The translations under genes were made by a program, and so were the position numbers. Below the pieces are notes generated by a model. It had not been told where the DNA came from. It searched no databases and saw only the letters and a list, made by a program, of their open reading frames with translations. Below are positions 44,917 through 53,385 of a stretch of 64,000 bases of DNA, one piece after another. Every line of letters begins with the position of its first letter. Position 1 is the first letter of the stretch. Origin of the DNA: Leeia speluncae (GTDB taxonomy: Bacteria; Pseudomonadota; Gammaproteobacteria; Burkholderiales; Leeiaceae); the NCBI RefSeq assembly GCF_020564625.1, contig NZ_JAJBZT010000008.1, positions 62,001-126,000 of the forward strand, in the 5' to 3' direction.

Positions 44917-46071
44917 ATGTTACTGTCTGATTTAGGGCTGGCAAAAAGAATTATTAATGCAGTGATTTTTAATTTTATCTGCTATCTGATTGTTGGTTTG
45001 CCACTAGGTGTATTGCCTGTATTTTTGAGTAATGATCTACATATGAGTGGGGTGGTAGTTGGTATTGTGATTAGTTCTCAGTACCTTGCCACATTCATTA
45101 GCCGGATTTTTGCTGGTCGAATCAATGATAAAAAAGGCCCTAAAGCATCAGTGATTAGTGGATTTACCGCGACAGCTTTTGCGGGTGTTGCTTGGATTGG
45201 AGCAGTCCAACTCCACGAGTTTATCTGGCTGAGTATCTCTCTTATCTTGATCAGTCGCGTGTTAATTGGCATTGCAGAAAGCTATGTAGGAACAGGGGGG
45301 ATCATTTGGGGGATCTCCTCTGTTGGTAGTCAACATACATCTAAAGTTATTTCTTGGAGTGGCATTGCGACATATGGCGCCATTGCAATTGGTGCACCTA
45401 TTGGCGCTTATTTGTCTTCCATTATTAATATTGAATCTATTGGTTGGTTAACCATTGTTCTTTCTATTCTTTTCCGATTTTTAGCCTTAAAACGGCCCGC
45501 TGTGAAAGTAACACCTGGCAAGTCGGCACCATTCTTTATGGTGTTTAAGAAGGTCTTGCCGCAAGGAAGTGGGCTTGCCTTAGGGGGGATTGGATTTGGT
45601 GCAATCGCTACGTTTGCGATTTTATTCTTTAAAGAACGTGGCTATGAATATGCGCAATTTGCTATTTTAGCTTTTGGACTTTCATTTCTGACCGTTCGAA
45701 TGTTGTTCGCCAATTTAATTGAAATCTATGGTGGGATGAAGGTTTCTTGCTACTCGCTATTAATTGAGGGTGTTGGCTTATTTGTGATGTACATGGCGGC
45801 TTCTCCCTTCTGGGCTTTTCTTGGTTGTGTGTTGGTGGGGGCCGGATTTTCGCTTATTTTTCCAGCGCTAGGTGTCGAGGCGGTCAAGCGGCTTGATGCG
45901 AGTAACCGAGGCATGGCATTGGGTGTGTATACGGTATTTTTTGATGTTTCAATGGCGATTGCAGGACCAACTTGTGGCTTGATTGCAGAGGCATTTAATT
46001 ACGGCGCAGTCTACGCCTATGCTGCTTTTATGGCGGTCGTCGCTTCTTTAGTATTAGTGGCGTGTAAATAA
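44917..46071 (+). CDS. MFS transporter
   Basis: The 384-residue membrane protein has about 12 hydrophobic spans and the MFS loop motif GRINDKKGPK between spans 2 and 3. It resembles the YhhS/arabinose-efflux group of sugar or drug exporters and importers. The ATG is 2 bp after the chemoreceptor stop and its stop abuts the LrgA-like start, so it is firmly in the operon. The likely role is transport of the pathway substrate or export of an intermediate; direction cannot be told from sequence. Confidence 0.88.
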   Translation: MLLSDLGLAKRIINAVIFNFICYLIVGLPLGVLPVFLSNDLHMSGVVVGIVISSQYLATFISRIFAGRINDKKGPKASVISGFTATAFAGVAWIGAVQLHEFIWLSISLILISRVLIGIAESYVGTGGIIWGISSVGSQHTSKVISWSGIATYGAIAIGAPIGAYLSSIINIESIGWLTIVLSILFRFLALKRPAVKVTPGKSAPFFMVFKKVLPQGSGLALGGIGFGAIATFAILFFKERGYEYAQFAILAFGLSFLTVRMLFANLIEIYGGMKVSCYSLLIEGVGLFVMYMAASPFWAFLGCVLVGAGFSLIFPALGVEAVKRLDASNRGMALGVYTVFFDVSMAIAGPTCGLIAEAFNYGAVYAYAAFMAVVASLVLVACK

Positions 46072-46440
46072 ATGATGCATACCAAAATTTTATCTGCTGC
46101 ATTGATTGTGTCGCTGTTTTATCTTTTAACACAGTTATCAAAAATCATTCACTTCATCATCCCCGCGCCGATTGTGGGCATGATCATTCTCTTGTGTTTA
46201 TTCAATCTAGTTGCAGGTTCGAATAAGTACTTTGAAGAGGGGGGCGGATTTATTTTAAAAAATATTCTGCTTTTCTTTATGCCCCCATTGGTCTGTTTAC
46301 CAGACAGTTTTCAATTAATTAAAGATAACCAACTACTATTTTTGGTTTTTTTTGGGTTGGCTTCGATACTCTTCTTTTTTGCTACCGCATGCGTAGTGAA
46401 ATGGGTCTTTAACTTCGAGCAGCGTAGAGGTCTCAAGTGA
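46072..46440 (+). CDS. lrgA: CidA/LrgA-family membrane protein
   Basis: The 122-residue protein has four hydrophobic spans and the family segment IIPAPIVGMIILLCLFNL. CidA/LrgA proteins were first described as holin-like and later, with LrgB, as carriers for pyruvate or other short organic acids. Start ATG 46072 follows the MFS stop without a gap; ATG 46075 is an alternative. It overlaps the LrgB-like gene by 4 bp (GTGA). In this setting a transport role for a small acid linked to the catabolic regulon is more plausible than cell lysis. Confidence 0.85.
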   Translation: MMHTKILSAALIVSLFYLLTQLSKIIHFIIPAPIVGMIILLCLFNLVAGSNKYFEEGGGFILKNILLFFMPPLVCLPDSFQLIKDNQLLFLVFFGLASILFFFATACVVKWVFNFEQRRGLK

Positions 46441-47108
46441 TCCTAGCGTTTTATGTGCTTTTAACGGTTGGTGTTTTTTTACTTTCGAACTATCTACAAC
46501 GTAGGTACAAAACATTCTGGTTTTCCCCATTAATTTTTGGCGTCTTGTTAACGATCATGACGTTAAAAATGCTGAATATTTATGATATCCAGTCATATAA
46601 GCAGGCAACTTTTGTCTTGTCCTATCTGCTTGGTCCGGTGATTGTCGCCTTTGCTGTACCTATTTATAAGAATTTTCGCATCCTGAAAAAATATCCACTT
46701 ACCATTTTGGCTGGTGTGCTTTGTTCTTTTATATTTGGCGTGTTATCGACCTTATTGATTCAATCTTGTTTAGTGCTGCCAACGGCTGTATCAAATAGTT
46801 TAATAGTCAAATTTGTAACAACCCCATTTGCTAACTTGGTGTATCAAAAAATAGGGGGAGATCAGTCGCTGACAATCTTTTTTGTTTTATTAACAGGCAT
46901 CCTCGGCATGATCATTTGCCCCTTTATTTTCCGACTAATCGGTATACAAAATGGTGTGGCAAAAGGGGTGGTATTAGGGGCGACCGCTCACGGCATCGGT
47001 ACTGCAAAAGCTTATGAATACGGGGAAGAGTCCGCTGCGATTTCCAGTGTTGTTATGAGCTTGGTGGGGATCTGTTTAATTACGATCGTGATTTTATTTT
47101 TTCATTAG
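46437..47108 (+). CDS. lrgB: LrgB/CidB-family membrane protein
   Basis: The 223-residue partner of the LrgA-like protein has about six hydrophobic spans. It shows the family motifs ATFVLSYLLGPVIVAFAVPIYKN, TTPFANLVY and GATAHGIGTAKAYEYGEESAAIS. The GTG start overlaps the lrgA stop (GTGA). Plant and bacterial homologues move glycolate, glycerate or pyruvate. It is the last gene of the chemoreceptor operon; no strong terminator was found behind it. Confidence 0.9.
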   Translation: MILAFYVLLTVGVFLLSNYLQRRYKTFWFSPLIFGVLLTIMTLKMLNIYDIQSYKQATFVLSYLLGPVIVAFAVPIYKNFRILKKYPLTILAGVLCSFIFGVLSTLLIQSCLVLPTAVSNSLIVKFVTTPFANLVYQKIGGDQSLTIFFVLLTGILGMIICPFIFRLIGIQNGVAKGVVLGATAHGIGTAKAYEYGEESAAISSVVMSLVGICLITIVILFFH

Positions 47109-47484
47109 ACAACTTACCTCATCTTTTCTTCACTTTTACCATCTTTTTTGGGCTTGTCATCTAGGGTAGGCCCATCGTCTTCTCATGCTCAATGTGGCGT
47201 GCCGACTCATGTTTAAGCTAATTGACTTTAATCAATACGAAAAAAATTTATAACACTGTTGACACAATGATAACGATTACATTACATTGCATGTAATCGA
47301 TTACATTGTCGTTTCAATGTTCCGAGGGAAGTCTTTCTTGATCTATTAATCCAGCTGGGTTATAGCTAGAAGGGCCTAGGAGAGGGTAGTGTGGAATGAT
47401 GACATTACTTTAAACAAAGCTATCATTCCCACGTAAACCCATCTTTAATTTCAAATGTAAAGATGAGTTTTAAAGGAGTTCACT
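47109..47484. promoter_or_regulatory. 376-bp regulatory region before the permease operon
   Basis: No gene is seen. A promoter with TTGACA (47259-47264), 17-bp spacer and TTACAT (47282-47287) is visible. It contains a degenerate LacI-type site (TGATAACGATTACA, 47268-47281) in the spacer and a perfect site just downstream. A long 5' leader of about 190 nt follows before the ATG at 47485. Confidence 0.65.
47292..47305. promoter_or_regulatory. LacI-family operator 5 (permease operon)
   Basis: TGTAATCGATTACA, a perfect palindrome identical to operator 1, overlaps the expected transcription start of the permease promoter. Confidence 0.82.
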
Positions 47485-48849
47485 ATGCAGGTTGAACAAC
47501 GGAGTATCGAGTTCATTCCAGAAAATGAGCGATACGGAAGTCCTAAGCGATTATTAACAATCTGGTTTAGTTCTAACCTACAAGTTACGACGCTTGTTGT
47601 TGGTACTCTAGGTATTGTTGGTGGTCTAAATTTACTATGGACATTCATCGCTTTGATGATTGGCACCATTATTGGCACCATCTTTATGGCGCTCCATTCC
47701 GCCCAAGGCCCTAAACTTGGGGTCCCGCAAATGATTCAGAGTCGTGCCCAGTTTGGTGTGATTGGTGCTGGTTTCCCTCTGTTTATCGTTTTCATTTCTT
47801 ATGTGTTATTCACTGCTGCAAATGGTGTCATTATGCGTGACTCTATTAAGGCGATGATTCCACTGTCAGACAATGAGGCTATTATTGGATTTGGCGTCAT
47901 TACCCTGATTATTGCTTTCATTGGTTACGAGTTTATTCACAAACTAGGTGCGATTTTAACCGTACTATCTGGCGTGATCTTTGCGATTGTTGCTGTGATG
48001 GCAATGAAGGTGAATTTGCCTGTTAATGCATGGACAACCGAAGCCGCAGGGTTTAAATCTGCAACTTTCATGCTAGTCGTATCACAAGCAGCCTCTTGGA
48101 CGTTGGGTTTTGGTCCTTACGTTGCTGATTATTCTCGTTACTTGCCAAAAGATTCATCTGACAAACAAGTATTCTGGTATAGCTATGTCGGTAACCTATT
48201 GGGTTCAACCCTGATTATGTTCTTGGGCGCCTTATTAGCTGCTGGCTACAAGGATATGTCTGCAGGTATTGCTTCTAACCCTGGCGGTGCAATTGCTAAC
48301 ATGTTTGGCGGTGCTTCTACTGTCATCTATTTCATCATTATCGCTGGTGTATTGCAGATTAATGTACTGAATTTATATAGTGGGTATATGTCTTTCATCA
48401 CTATCTTTAGTGGTTTTAAAGGCATGAATCAAATCACCCAAAAAACCAAGTTCATCATCATGGCACTGGTTGCCGCTGCAGCAACAGCGATTGCGTTGGG
48501 GACTCAATATAATTTCTTTGAATACTTCACAGACATCTTAATTGCACAGATTTACTTCTTAGTACCTTGGAGTGCGATCAACCTAGTTGATTTCTATGCG
48601 GTTAGAGATGGTAACTACAGTGTGAAAGATATTTTTGATGTGAATGGTATCTATGGGAAATATAACTGGGCAACCATCTTCATTTATATTTCTGCTGTCA
48701 TTATTTGTATCCCATTCATGCAGCTTTCTTTCTATGTAGGCCCAATTGCTAAATCAGTTGGTGCAGACATTTCTTGGATGCCGGCGCTATTTGCACCTGG
48801 ATTGTTCTACTTCTTGTATCTAAAAATGAAATTACAAAAAGCAGCATAA
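47485..48849 (+). CDS. NCS1-family permease (cytosine/purine permease type)
   Basis: The 454-residue protein has about 12 hydrophobic spans and NCS1 features: IEFIPENERYGSPKRLLTIWFSSNLQ at the N-terminus, and VADYSRYLPKDSSDKQVFWYSYVGN in the middle. NCS1 carriers import nucleobases, hydantoins, allantoin, vitamins or related N-containing rings with a cation. This is the best clue in the locus that the substrate is a small nitrogen heterocycle or amide. It has an AAAGGAG Shine-Dalgarno and is followed by a hairpin and the GMC oxidoreductase gene. Confidence 0.9.
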   Translation: MQVEQRSIEFIPENERYGSPKRLLTIWFSSNLQVTTLVVGTLGIVGGLNLLWTFIALMIGTIIGTIFMALHSAQGPKLGVPQMIQSRAQFGVIGAGFPLFIVFISYVLFTAANGVIMRDSIKAMIPLSDNEAIIGFGVITLIIAFIGYEFIHKLGAILTVLSGVIFAIVAVMAMKVNLPVNAWTTEAAGFKSATFMLVVSQAASWTLGFGPYVADYSRYLPKDSSDKQVFWYSYVGNLLGSTLIMFLGALLAAGYKDMSAGIASNPGGAIANMFGGASTVIYFIIIAGVLQINVLNLYSGYMSFITIFSGFKGMNQITQKTKFIIMALVAAAATAIALGTQYNFFEYFTDILIAQIYFLVPWSAINLVDFYAVRDGNYSVKDIFDVNGIYGKYNWATIFIYISAVIICIPFMQLSFYVGPIAKSVGADISWMPALFAPGLFYFLYLKMKLQKAA

Positions 48850-48859
48850 ATTTGAAAAA

Positions 48860-48883
48860 ACCTCCCCTGTAGCAGGGGGAGGT
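48860..48883 (+). other. Intercistronic hairpin
   Basis: ACCTCCCCTG pairs with CAGGGGGAGGT around loop TAG, with one bulged G. No T-run follows, so it is more likely an mRNA stabiliser between permease and oxidoreductase genes than a terminator. Confidence 0.6.
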
Positions 48884-48912
48884 AAAGTTAGTTGAAAAAA
48901 GAGAGATAACAA

Positions 48913-50565
48913 ATGCAAGATCTTCATGGTAGAAAACTTAAGTCTGTTTATGACTATATCGTTGTTGGTTCTGGCTCTGCCGGCAGTGTGTTAGCTGCGA
49001 GATTGGCTGAGTCTGGTCAATATAGTGTCCTATTGCTAGAGGCTGGGAAATCAGACAATGTGATTTACATTAAGATGCCTGCAGCACTTGGAATCCCTCT
49101 GCAAGATGATAAATACAATTGGTTCTTACATAGTGAAGAGGAACCTGGTTTAAATAACCGTAAGGTGTTGGAAGCACGCGGAAAAACGCTTGGCGGATCT
49201 TCTTCTATTAATGGAATGAACTGGGTTCGTGGAAACCCTTGGGACTATGATAACTGGGCTGCTTTAGGCAATTCTGGTTGGTCTTATAAAGAAGTATTAC
49301 CGTATTTTAAGCGTTCAGAAACCTTCGATAAGGGTGAAAACCAGTATCGCGGTGGTGCTGGACCGATGAAAATTGAAACCTGTAAAGCCAAAGGTGCTTT
49401 ATACGATGCATTTATTAAATCTGCGATGGAAGCAGGGTATCAGTACATAGAAGATGCCAATGCATACAAGCAAGAAGGCGTGCATATTACCCAGCGTAAT
49501 GTGCATAAGGGATTAAGATGGAGTACCTCGCGTGGCTATATTCACGCTGCAGGCCCAAAAGAAAATCTACATGTTGTTACCGAAGCGTATGCGCAAAAAA
49601 TCAAGTTTGTGAATAAACGTGCGGATAAGCTAGTTGTTTCTATTGCGGGTGTGGAACAAGAATTCCATATCAATAAAGAGATTATCTCTTGCGCAGGTGC
49701 ATTGCATACACCGCACTTATTACTACATTCTGGTATTGGTGATCAGGCAGACTTGAAAAAAGTGGGTGTCAATGTTGTTCATCATCTACCAGGCGTTGGC
49801 CGCGGTCTGAAAGACCATGTAGCCGCACCTGTTCAATATTCTTCTATTCCTGGTTCTTCATCAGCAGGCAAACTATCTGCGCTTGGTCGATTGAAAATTG
49901 GAATTCAATGGATTTTTGCCAAAAAAGGTCTTGGTGCAACCAACTTCTTTGAGGTAGGCGCGTTTTGTCGTACAAGTGAAGAGGTTAAAGTACCTGATGT
50001 ACAGTTTGAATTTGTCCCATTCTTGGGCGATTTCCAACATGGTAAATTAAAGCTAAGTGATGGTTTTCAGTATTTCTTTAGCTTGATGCGTCCAAAGAGT
50101 GAAGGCCGAGTTTGGATTGAGTCAAACGATCCTAAAGTGCCACCCAAGTTTGTATTCAATTACTTAACTCATGAAGAAGATGTCAAAGTAGCCGTCGCTG
50201 CGGTGAAAGAAATTCGTCGTGTTATTGCGCACGATGCATGGAAACCCGTGCGTCAAAATGAAGTACTACCTGGTGCCCATATTCAAACGGATGAGCAAAT
50301 TGTAGCGTTCCTTCGTGACAACGCAGGTACAAACTACCATCCATGCTGTACGTGCCGCATGGGTAGCGATGAAATGGCTGTAACGGATCATGAAGCTAAA
50401 GTGCATGGGCTAGATAATGTCCGTATTGTGGATGCGTCTATCATGCCAGAGATCGTGAGTGGTAACTTGAATGCGCCTATTATCATGATGGCAGAAAAAG
50501 TATCTGACCTGATTTTAGGTAAGAGGCCATTAGCCGCAGCAGACGCTGACTATTACAAGCTATAA
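48913..50565 (+). CDS. GMC-family FAD oxidoreductase (choline-dehydrogenase-like)
   Basis: The 550-residue flavoenzyme has the FAD motif YIVVGSGSAGSVLAARLAES near residue 15, GMC signature 1 in the GKTLGGSSSINGM region and signature 2 around GALHTPHLLLHSG. The active-site His476 lies in YHPCCTCRMG and the second catalytic residue is Asn520 in NLNAPIIMMAE. It oxidises a primary alcohol to an aldehyde, passing electrons to quinone or another acceptor. The aldehyde dehydrogenase at 40072 in the same regulon would take the product onward. The substrate pocket Cys-Cys after HP differs from the usual HP-V/A-G of choline dehydrogenases. Confidence 0.92.
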   Translation: MQDLHGRKLKSVYDYIVVGSGSAGSVLAARLAESGQYSVLLLEAGKSDNVIYIKMPAALGIPLQDDKYNWFLHSEEEPGLNNRKVLEARGKTLGGSSSINGMNWVRGNPWDYDNWAALGNSGWSYKEVLPYFKRSETFDKGENQYRGGAGPMKIETCKAKGALYDAFIKSAMEAGYQYIEDANAYKQEGVHITQRNVHKGLRWSTSRGYIHAAGPKENLHVVTEAYAQKIKFVNKRADKLVVSIAGVEQEFHINKEIISCAGALHTPHLLLHSGIGDQADLKKVGVNVVHHLPGVGRGLKDHVAAPVQYSSIPGSSSAGKLSALGRLKIGIQWIFAKKGLGATNFFEVGAFCRTSEEVKVPDVQFEFVPFLGDFQHGKLKLSDGFQYFFSLMRPKSEGRVWIESNDPKVPPKFVFNYLTHEEDVKVAVAAVKEIRRVIAHDAWKPVRQNEVLPGAHIQTDEQIVAFLRDNAGTNYHPCCTCRMGSDEMAVTDHEAKVHGLDNVRIVDASIMPEIVSGNLNAPIIMMAEKVSDLILGKRPLAAADADYYKL

Positions 50566-50601
50566 GCAAAAAAGATTGATTAAAATCAATGTACTCAAAA
50601 A

Positions 50602-50615
50602 TGTAAACGATTACA
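50602..50615. promoter_or_regulatory. LacI-family operator 6
   Basis: TGTAAACGATTACA, identical to operator 4, lies 35 bp centre to centre upstream of operator 7 before the second cupin gene. Confidence 0.8.
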
Positions 50616-50636
50616 TTTGATTCTGTTGTTTTGTTA

Positions 50637-50650
50637 TGTAATCGTTTACT
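50637..50650. promoter_or_regulatory. LacI-family operator 7
   Basis: TGTAATCGTTTACT matches operator 3 except for the last base. It ends 11 bp before the ATG of the second cupin gene at 50662, like operator 2 before the first cupin gene. Confidence 0.75.
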
Positions 50651-50661
50651 TGGAGAGTCAG

Positions 50662-51144
50662 ATGAGCACAAATAATCAATTAGGTGAATTAAAAGTAATT
50701 ACAGCTGAGACAGAGTCTAGCTTCTGGCAGCCTTTACCAGGACATGGTTTTGCTTCAGTGAGAGTGTCCCCAAACTTTATTAAGATGGATCAGTCTTGTT
50801 CATTTGGTACACAGATGCTTTATCCAGGCAATTACGTACGTGAACATAACCATCCAAATAATGAAGAAATTTTGCACTTTATCGAAGGTAGCGGAAAAGC
50901 GTATCTAGATGGAGAAGAGTTCATTCTACAACCAGGTGTAACGGTATATATCGGTAAAGGTAGAAATCACAAACTGGTGAATGATTCTGATGCAGAACTT
51001 CGTTGGGTTTGGTTTATGACGCCAAATGGTTTAGAAAACTTCTTTGAACAAGCCGGTATGCCACGTACGGTTGGTGAAGAAACGCCAGAACCATTTGAAC
51101 GTTCAGCGACAGTGAAAAAGATCGAAGAAAACACAGTTTTCTAA
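50662..51144 (+). CDS. Cupin-domain protein (second paralog)
   Basis: This 160-residue cupin is a clear paralog of the product at 34802. Motif 1 is GNYVREHNHPNNEEILHFIEG (His, His, Glu) and motif 2 has GRNHKLVNDSD; WVWFMTPNGLENFF and PEPFER are shared. ATG 50662 has GGAGAG upstream; extending further would run through the operators. A perfect 16-bp terminator follows directly, so it is monocistronic, unlike its paralog. Two copies under the same repressor suggest either two related substrates or a hetero-oligomer. Confidence 0.87.
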   Translation: MSTNNQLGELKVITAETESSFWQPLPGHGFASVRVSPNFIKMDQSCSFGTQMLYPGNYVREHNHPNNEEILHFIEGSGKAYLDGEEFILQPGVTVYIGKGRNHKLVNDSDAELRWVWFMTPNGLENFFEQAGMPRTVGEETPEPFERSATVKKIEENTVF

Positions 51145-51180
51145 ATCTAAAAAGGGGCCAAGTGCCCCTTTTTAGATTTT
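51143..51180 (+). terminator. Strong terminator after the second cupin gene
   Basis: A perfect 16-bp stem (51143-51158 with 51164-51179), loop CAAGT, with an A-run left and a T-run right. It starts at the stop codon of the cupin gene. Confidence 0.93.
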
Positions 51181-51247
51181 TACTAAGTGCTCATTTTCGG
51201 CTCTGAAACATCCCGTGTGCTGGTACGAATCAACTACATGAAATTAA

Positions 51248-52297
51248 ATGGAAATGAATCAAAAATTATTTAATTCAGCTTATATAGAAATGGTGAATGT
51301 TCATTGCCAAGGTGAAATTGGTAAGGTGATTACCGCTGGTGCGCCAGAGATTCCTGGCCTAACGCCATTGGATAAAATGAACTACATTAATCATGTAGAT
51401 GATTCATTCAGGAAGTTTATTACAAGAGAGCCAAGATCATCTTTACAGATGTCGATCAATTTATTGGTAAAGCCATCTTCTAGTGAATACGACGCTGCTT
51501 TTCTCATTCTTCAAGCGGATCAAGCGCATGCGATGTCGGGAAGTAATTGCATGTGTGTTGTCACTGCATTAATTGAGCTAAACCTAGTCAAAGTGACGAG
51601 TCCCATCACCACACTAAAACTAGAAACCCCTGCTGGTTTAATTCACGTGACGGCGTCTGTAGAGGATGGCAAGTGTAAAAGTGTCACTTTAGAAAATGTC
51701 CCCTCATTTCTCTTAATGAAGAATCATCCGTTTGAATTTAATGGGAAAACACTTCATACCGATATTGCTTTCGGAGGCGTGTTTTATGCCTTAGTGGATG
51801 CTACTGACGTTGGTTTACGCATCAGCCCAGAGAATGCCAAGCAATTAGCGGATTTTGGCATGCAGATGAAAGCGATGCTTAATCAGCAGCTAGAGATTAA
51901 ACATCCGGAATTAGATGGGTTAAATAATATTGCCTATGTCATGTTTAGAGATAAAGATGAAAACGGAGAAGTAATTACTTGTACAACGATGAAGCCGGGT
52001 AGGGTAGATCGTTCTCCTTGTGGCACTGGCAGTTCTGCCAATCTGGCATCTAGATTTGAAAATGAACAGCTGCCAATTGGATACAAACAATCCTCGCGTT
52101 CAATTATTGGAGGAAACTTCATTACAGAAATTAAAGCATTTGGCACGTTAGGTGCCTACAAAACCATCACACCTCAGATTACTGGTTCTGCATGGGTCTA
52201 CGGCGTTGAATCTGTTCGATTAGATGAAGCATCTGATCCATTTCCAAATGGTTTTGTTCTTTCTGATATGTGGGGATTCGATGCAAATGCAATCTAA
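51248..52297 (+). CDS. Proline-racemase-superfamily protein, Ser/Cys active site (second paralog)
   Basis: The 349-residue protein is a paralog of the product at 38269. The second motif DRSPCGTGSSANL (Cys258) is intact, and the first motif again reads MSGSN (Ser97) in place of MCGH. A shared C-terminus (DPFPNGFVLSDMW versus DPLPTGYTLSDLW) supports the relationship. A one-base dehydratase-type reaction is likelier than racemisation. ATG 51248 and ATG 51254 are both possible and the Shine-Dalgarno is weak. No LacI-type operator was found in the 100 bp upstream, so its promoter is unclear. The flavoprotein gene overlaps its end. Confidence 0.82.
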   Translation: MEMNQKLFNSAYIEMVNVHCQGEIGKVITAGAPEIPGLTPLDKMNYINHVDDSFRKFITREPRSSLQMSINLLVKPSSSEYDAAFLILQADQAHAMSGSNCMCVVTALIELNLVKVTSPITTLKLETPAGLIHVTASVEDGKCKSVTLENVPSFLLMKNHPFEFNGKTLHTDIAFGGVFYALVDATDVGLRISPENAKQLADFGMQMKAMLNQQLEIKHPELDGLNNIAYVMFRDKDENGEVITCTTMKPGRVDRSPCGTGSSANLASRFENEQLPIGYKQSSRSIIGGNFITEIKAFGTLGAYKTITPQITGSAWVYGVESVRLDEASDPFPNGFVLSDMWGFDANAI

Positions 52298-53384
52298 GCA
52301 AATGGACATGCCGCTATTAACACCATTTAAGATAGGTGGAAAAACCGCAAAAAATAGGTTTGTGCTAGCGCCGATGACTAGGCAACGCTTTGAAGATGAA
52401 AGCGGTACACCAACAAGCTTGGTTGAAGCATATTATCTGCAACGAGCAGAAGCCGGTTTACTGATTACCGAGGCGACGAATATATCGGCTACAGCAAAAG
52501 GATTTTCCCATACGCCGAATATGTATACACCAGCACATGCAGATGCTTGGCGTTCATTTACTGATTCGGTACACGAAACCGGTTCGCTAATCGCCATGCA
52601 ATTAGCCCATGCAGGCCGATTATCCAATCAACGCGTTTTACCTGCTCATCAGCATCCTCACGCACCATCCACAATGGATGTAAATTACTTTTCGAGAATG
52701 AAAAACGCTGAAAATGTAATGGAGCAGGTGCTATGTTCCCCGGCGGTGGAGATGAGCATTGAAGCAATCAAAACGGTTCATGCTGATTTTTGTCATGCAG
52801 CGACATTAGCTTTGGATGCGGGCTTCGACTTTATCGAACTACATGCTGCACATGGCTTTTTGATTCATCAGTTTTTGTCAGCATCATCAAATAAGCGCAA
52901 TGACTTGTATGGTGGTGAAATTGAAAACAGGTCATTATTTTTGCTAGAACTATTAGCAGAACTAGCGAAACATGTGCCGTTGAACAAAGTAGGTATCCGA
53001 ATTTCACCGGTCGGAAAATATAACGGGGTGGATGATACGGAAGATGAAGCGCTGTATCGCTATTTGGTAAAGTGCTTAGCAAAACTAGATCTTGCTTACT
53101 TACATGTTTCAGAGCCTAACTGGAATGGTTCGCAGCCGATGAGCGAAGCATTAAGGACGCATATCACCAGTACGTTTACGGGCTGCAAAATTTTCTCTGG
53201 TGGATATCAATTTCAAACGGCAGAAGAGCGGGTAAAATCTAACACCGTAGATGCAATAGCGTTTGGCCGAAGCTTTATTGCCAACCCGAAGTTGGTAAAG
53301 CATTACGCTGAAAACCTCCCGCTTCATGAAGTGCGCAAAGAGTTTTTGTATGATGGCGCGCAGATCGGTTATACCGATTACTAG
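52281..53384 (+). CDS. Old Yellow Enzyme-family NADH:flavin oxidoreductase
   Basis: The FMN TIM-barrel protein (367 residues from ATG 52281) begins with the family pattern FKIGGKTAKNRFVLAPMTRQR. It has the active-site region ELHAAHGFLIHQFLSASSNKRNDLYGG, and ends with GRSFIANPKL near the phosphate site. It would reduce an activated C=C bond, such as an unsaturated carboxylate, imide or ketone, using NAD(P)H. The start is uncertain: 52281, 52287, 52302 and 52308 are all ATG; 52281 has GGGGA upstream and overlaps the previous gene by 17 bp. It ends next to a convergent LysR gene. Confidence 0.88.
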   Translation: MQMQSKQMDMPLLTPFKIGGKTAKNRFVLAPMTRQRFEDESGTPTSLVEAYYLQRAEAGLLITEATNISATAKGFSHTPNMYTPAHADAWRSFTDSVHETGSLIAMQLAHAGRLSNQRVLPAHQHPHAPSTMDVNYFSRMKNAENVMEQVLCSPAVEMSIEAIKTVHADFCHAATLALDAGFDFIELHAAHGFLIHQFLSASSNKRNDLYGGEIENRSLFLLELLAELAKHVPLNKVGIRISPVGKYNGVDDTEDEALYRYLVKCLAKLDLAYLHVSEPNWNGSQPMSEALRTHITSTFTGCKIFSGGYQFQTAEERVKSNTVDAIAFGRSFIANPKLVKHYAENLPLHEVRKEFLYDGAQIGYTDY

Positions 53385-53385
53385 C

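Noticed and set aside
46072..47108. LrgAB as a programmed-lysis (holin-like) system
   Set aside because: The genes are the tail of a chemoreceptor and transporter operon under a catabolic repressor; organic-acid transport fits better.
47268..47281. TGATAACGATTACA as an eighth full LacI-type operator
   Set aside because: Only the right half matches; two bases in the left half deviate. I mention it as a degenerate site only.
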